Part shown: in pieces, positions 6,594 to 8,339 of the stretch
Layout: every line of letters starts with the position of its first letter
Numbering within the stretch: the stretch's first letter is position 1
NCBI GenBank assembly: GCA_002492075.1
Contig: DKXD01000059.1
Coordinates: 2,914-11,252 of the forward strand
Direction: 5' to 3'
Length of the DNA stretch: 8,339 nt
DNA from: Ruminococcaceae bacterium UBA7135
GTDB taxonomy: Bacteria > Bacillota > Clostridia > Oscillospirales > Ruminococcaceae
The notes under the pieces: model-generated
Seen by the model: only the letters and a program-made list of their open reading frames with translations
The model's database searches: none
Told to the model about the DNA's origin: nothing
Translations under genes and position numbers: made by a program

Positions 6594-6952
6594 ATTTTAC
6601 CTCGATTTTTGTGTTTTACTGCGAATATCACGCAGACAACCGCAGAGAAAACCGCAGGAACGGCAAATATCCAAAGGCTCCCGACCAAAAACACAAACGC
6701 TGCGATAAACGCGCCGATCAAAGCGCAAAAAATCAACAATATGGTTTTTTTCCTCGGAAATAACGCGCACGCAGCCAAAATTCCCGCGGGGACGATAAAA
6801 TAGACCGCGTAAAAAATATATCCCGTGAAAAGCTGAAAAACATTATCGATCACATATTTTTTATGATTAAGCGTTTGATCGGCGCACATAACAACAAACA
6901 TAATTATCAAAACGCCCGAAATACCCAAAAGGATCTTTGATGATTTTCCCAT
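6590..6952 (-). CDS. Small membrane protein of unknown function (120 aa, about 4 TM)
   Basis: Four hydrophobic helices are apparent at about residues 6–23, 44–65, 70–90 and 92–112, with a basic C-terminal tail (KHKNRGKI), so the protein should be integral to the cytoplasmic membrane. I do not recognise a named family. Its first three helices and last helix align by eye with the first helices and last helix of the 243-residue protein encoded next door. For example, FIVPAGILAACALFPRKKTI matches LLVPSAVLGTASLVRVGKVR in position and pattern, and FAVPAVFSAVVCVIFAVKHK matches YAVPTILCAAVCIALGILSK. This suggests a shortened tandem paralog. The ATG at 6952 has AGAGGG about 8 nt upstream. Its stop overlaps the radical SAM start by 4 nt. 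Confidence 0.82.
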   Translation of the reverse strand: MGKSSKILLGISGVLIIMFVVMCADQTLNHKKYVIDNVFQLFTGYIFYAVYFIVPAGILAACALFPRKKTILLIFCALIGAFIAAFVFLVGSLWIFAVPAVFSAVVCVIFAVKHKNRGKI

Positions 6953-7012
6953 ACTAATTCCCTCTCATAGTGTAGATGAAATTAAATGTGATGACAAGTG
7001 CGGGATGACTAA

Positions 7013-7744
7013 TTAATGTCTATACGTTTCTTTGGAGTTAGTATCTGCCCTGCACTCCCTTTTGGAAAGTATTCCCAAAGCAATGCAAACCGCCGCACAC
7101 AAAATCGTCGGAACGGCGTAAACAAAGCCTACAGCGCCCCAATTGAACGGCGGGATAGTCAAAAATATCAGCACTCCCGCCAAACTGAACAGAGCTATCG
7201 GCTTTCCGAGGAGATACCATCCCCCAGCCAATCCGAACGCCGCGCCGTCGATCGCGGGTATCACGAAGATAGCGCATATCGCCAAAAGCTGCTCGCCCTC
7301 CATTTTCCCCGGAGCGGCTGCGGCGGCAATAAGCGCGATCGCCAAAAACGCCGCAAACACTGCTCCCGCACAGATAAACAGCGGTTTCGATCTGAATTTT
7401 GTCATAAGAGCGCCGCACAATACACATGATATGCAGATCAGCAGCGGCAAGCCGGAAATAAAATCCATCGCCGCGATGTTCACCCACGCGGGTATCGTCA
7501 TCAGCGCAAACACTATCGCCGCGATATAAAGCAGTCTCACCTTGCCCACACGAACGAGCGACGCTGTGCCCAAAACCGCAGACGGCACAAGCAGAAGCGC
7601 CGCATAGGTCGCTATCGCAAAATCATAAGGCAGAAAGTTTATAGAGTGAATATACGACGCGTAGTTTACTGTGCAAACAACGACAAACGCCAGCAAAAAA
7701 AGCCCCGACAATACTCCTGTAACAACAGAAAAAGTTTTTTTCAT
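7013..7744 (-). CDS. Multi-pass membrane protein of unknown function (243 aa, about 8 TM)
   Basis: Hydrophobic helices are visible at about residues 5–25, 41–62, 69–87, 96–115, 121–143, 153–175, 184–200 and 203–227. The protein ends in a polar tail (SKRECRADTNSKETYRH). There is no signal peptide cleavage site and no transporter motif or nucleotide-binding signature that I can name. It begins 12 nt after the stop of the XRE regulator gene, with AGAGGT in that gene's end, so regulator and membrane protein form one transcript. A 60-nt gap without clear structure separates it from the shorter paralog. Pairing with a membrane-tailed XRE regulator fits a self-regulated membrane module, for example stress, peptide or lipid related, but this is a guess from context. 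Confidence 0.82.
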   Translation of the reverse strand: MKKTFSVVTGVLSGLFLLAFVVVCTVNYASYIHSINFLPYDFAIATYAALLLVPSAVLGTASLVRVGKVRLLYIAAIVFALMTIPAWVNIAAMDFISGLPLLICISCVLCGALMTKFRSKPLFICAGAVFAAFLAIALIAAAAAPGKMEGEQLLAICAIFVIPAIDGAAFGLAGGWYLLGKPIALFSLAGVLIFLTIPPFNWGAVGFVYAVPTILCAAVCIALGILSKRECRADTNSKETYRH

Positions 7745-7756
7745 CAGAACACACCT

Positions 7757-8212
7757 CTACTTTTTTATTGAGGTGACGAATAAAACCGCTCCAGCCGCGC
7801 CAAGCATAACGGCAAGCGCCGCCAACATTCCCGTGCCGTTGATCGTTATTCCCGAGCCTCCGCCAAGGACACCCGCGCCGTTCACATACAAAACCAATAC
7901 AACCACGCCAAGAAACGCTGCCGCCGCCATAAGAAGCACTGACGCGGTTTTTCTGCGCGGGTGTGATTTTTCGGGCGTGTTGCTCGTGTTTTGCGGCGGA
8001 ACAATACGAAGCTGTTCGTGGTTATCCCGCATAAGGAAATCTAAGCTCACGCCAAAAAAGTCGGCGATATCCACCAGCTTATCCGCTGTCGGCACGGCTG
8101 AGCCAAGCTCCCACTTCGAGATTGCCTGCCGCGAAACATTCAACTTGTCGGCAAGCTCCTCCTGTGACAAGCCCGAACGTCGACGAAGCTCACGTATCTT
8201 ATCGGACAGCAT
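7757..8212 (-). CDS. XRE-family regulator with a two-helix membrane tail
   Basis: Residues 2–61 form a classic Cro/cI-type helix-turn-helix: KIRELRRRSGLSQEELADKL, then NVSRQAISKWELGSAVPTAD and a closing helix (DKLVDIADFFGVSLDFLM). A polar, proline-containing linker (62–87) leads to two hydrophobic helices at about 90–110 and 128–147. The whole protein is 151 residues and would be anchored in the membrane with its DNA-binding head in the cytoplasm. I chose the ATG at 8212 because AGAGGTGA lies about 6 nt upstream; an in-frame upstream start at 8263 would add 17 residues that run across the promoter and lacks this support. It is the first gene of the cluster and probably controls itself and the membrane protein genes behind it. 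Confidence 0.9.
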   Translation of the reverse strand: MLSDKIRELRRRSGLSQEELADKLNVSRQAISKWELGSAVPTADKLVDIADFFGVSLDFLMRDNHEQLRIVPPQNTSNTPEKSHPRRKTASVLLMAAAAFLGVVVLVLYVNGAGVLGGGSGITINGTGMLAALAVMLGAAGAVLFVTSIKK

Positions 8213-8231
8213 ATTCTCACCTCTCGGAAAT

Positions 8232-8260
8232 ATTGTAGCATATCCCATGAAAAAAGTCTG
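8232..8260 (-). promoter_or_regulatory. Candidate promoter for the XRE-led cluster
   Basis: On the minus strand CAGACT (8260–8255; three of six bases match TTGACA) is followed after 17 nt by TACAAT (8237–8232), 20 nt upstream of the chosen ATG. A perfect TATAAT further up (8308–8303) has no usable -35, because a GC hairpin occupies that position. GTAGC elements at 8235, 8267 and 8292 could be operator half-sites for the regulator. Confidence 0.45.
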
Positions 8261-8316
8261 CATACCGTAGCTTGAACTTACGCAACCGGTGGTAGCATCG
8301 GCATTATAAAGCGAAA

Positions 8317-8339
8317 TTCCCCCGCCTCCGGCGGGGGAA
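8317..8339 (-). repeat. 10-bp GC-rich inverted repeat at the right edge
   Basis: TTCCCCCGCC (8317–8326) is the exact reverse complement of GGCGGGGGAA (8330–8339), with a 3-nt loop. On the minus strand TTTCGCTTT follows, so it could be the terminator of the gene upstream of this window. It shares the CCCCCGC/GGGGG core with the hairpin at 2884–2916. It may extend beyond the window. Confidence 0.65.

Noticed and set aside
6953..7012. Possible regulatory element in the 60-nt gap between the two membrane protein genes
   Set aside because: Only a 7-bp direct repeat (ACTAATT at 6953 and 7008) and a ribosome binding site are present; there is no hairpin or convincing promoter.
8213..8263. Longer XRE protein starting at 8263
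   Set aside because: The added 17 residues run across the likely -10 box, while the ATG at 8212 has a well-placed AGAGGTGA and fits the start of the helix-turn-helix domain.

Overview
The window looks like chromosome from a low-to-mid GC Firmicute, most likely a gut-type Clostridium relative of the Oscillospiraceae/Ruminococcaceae. This is inferred from the strong GGAGGT-type ribosome binding sites, the pth–mfd gene order, the Pth N-terminal extension, the sigma/DUF4367-like anti-sigma pair and the MocR and XRE regulators. Every gene I can support is on the minus strand; the plus-strand open frames are shadows. I see no tRNA, rRNA, CRISPR array or insertion sequence.

The layout is given in the direction of transcription, from right to left. 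(1) 8212–4355 is a tight five-gene cluster: an XRE repressor with a membrane tail, two hydrophobic proteins that look like a long and a short version of the same fold, a TIGR01212/YhcC-type radical SAM enzyme, and a MocR-type (GntR plus aminotransferase fold) regulator. Most junctions overlap or nearly touch, and the cluster ends at a hairpin with a seven-T tract. (2) 4258–3020 is a sigma-70-family (ECF-like) factor followed 4 nt later by a single-pass anti-sigma-like protein. (3) A near-consensus promoter at 3009–2981 begins a housekeeping operon: a leader with two hairpins, pth, a small unknown protein, then mfd, which runs off the left edge in the Walker A loop.

Two genes are interrupted by what looks like one missing base each: mfd at about codon 88 (near 1670) and the sigma factor at about codon 17 (near 4212). 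In both, the protein continues perfectly in the next frame. Both losses can be explained by shortening a run of identical bases, so base-calling or assembly error is the leading explanation. The sigma site also happens to be an A_AAG slip sequence just before a UAG stop.

The most unusual protein feature is in the MocR regulator. The lysine expected to hold PLP is a glutamine (Q301), while the neighbouring PLP-fold motifs remain, and the C-terminus carries a cluster of five cysteines. I did not find a clearly new multi-gene system. The best candidate for undescribed biology is the XRE / twin membrane protein / radical SAM / lysine-less MocR cluster.
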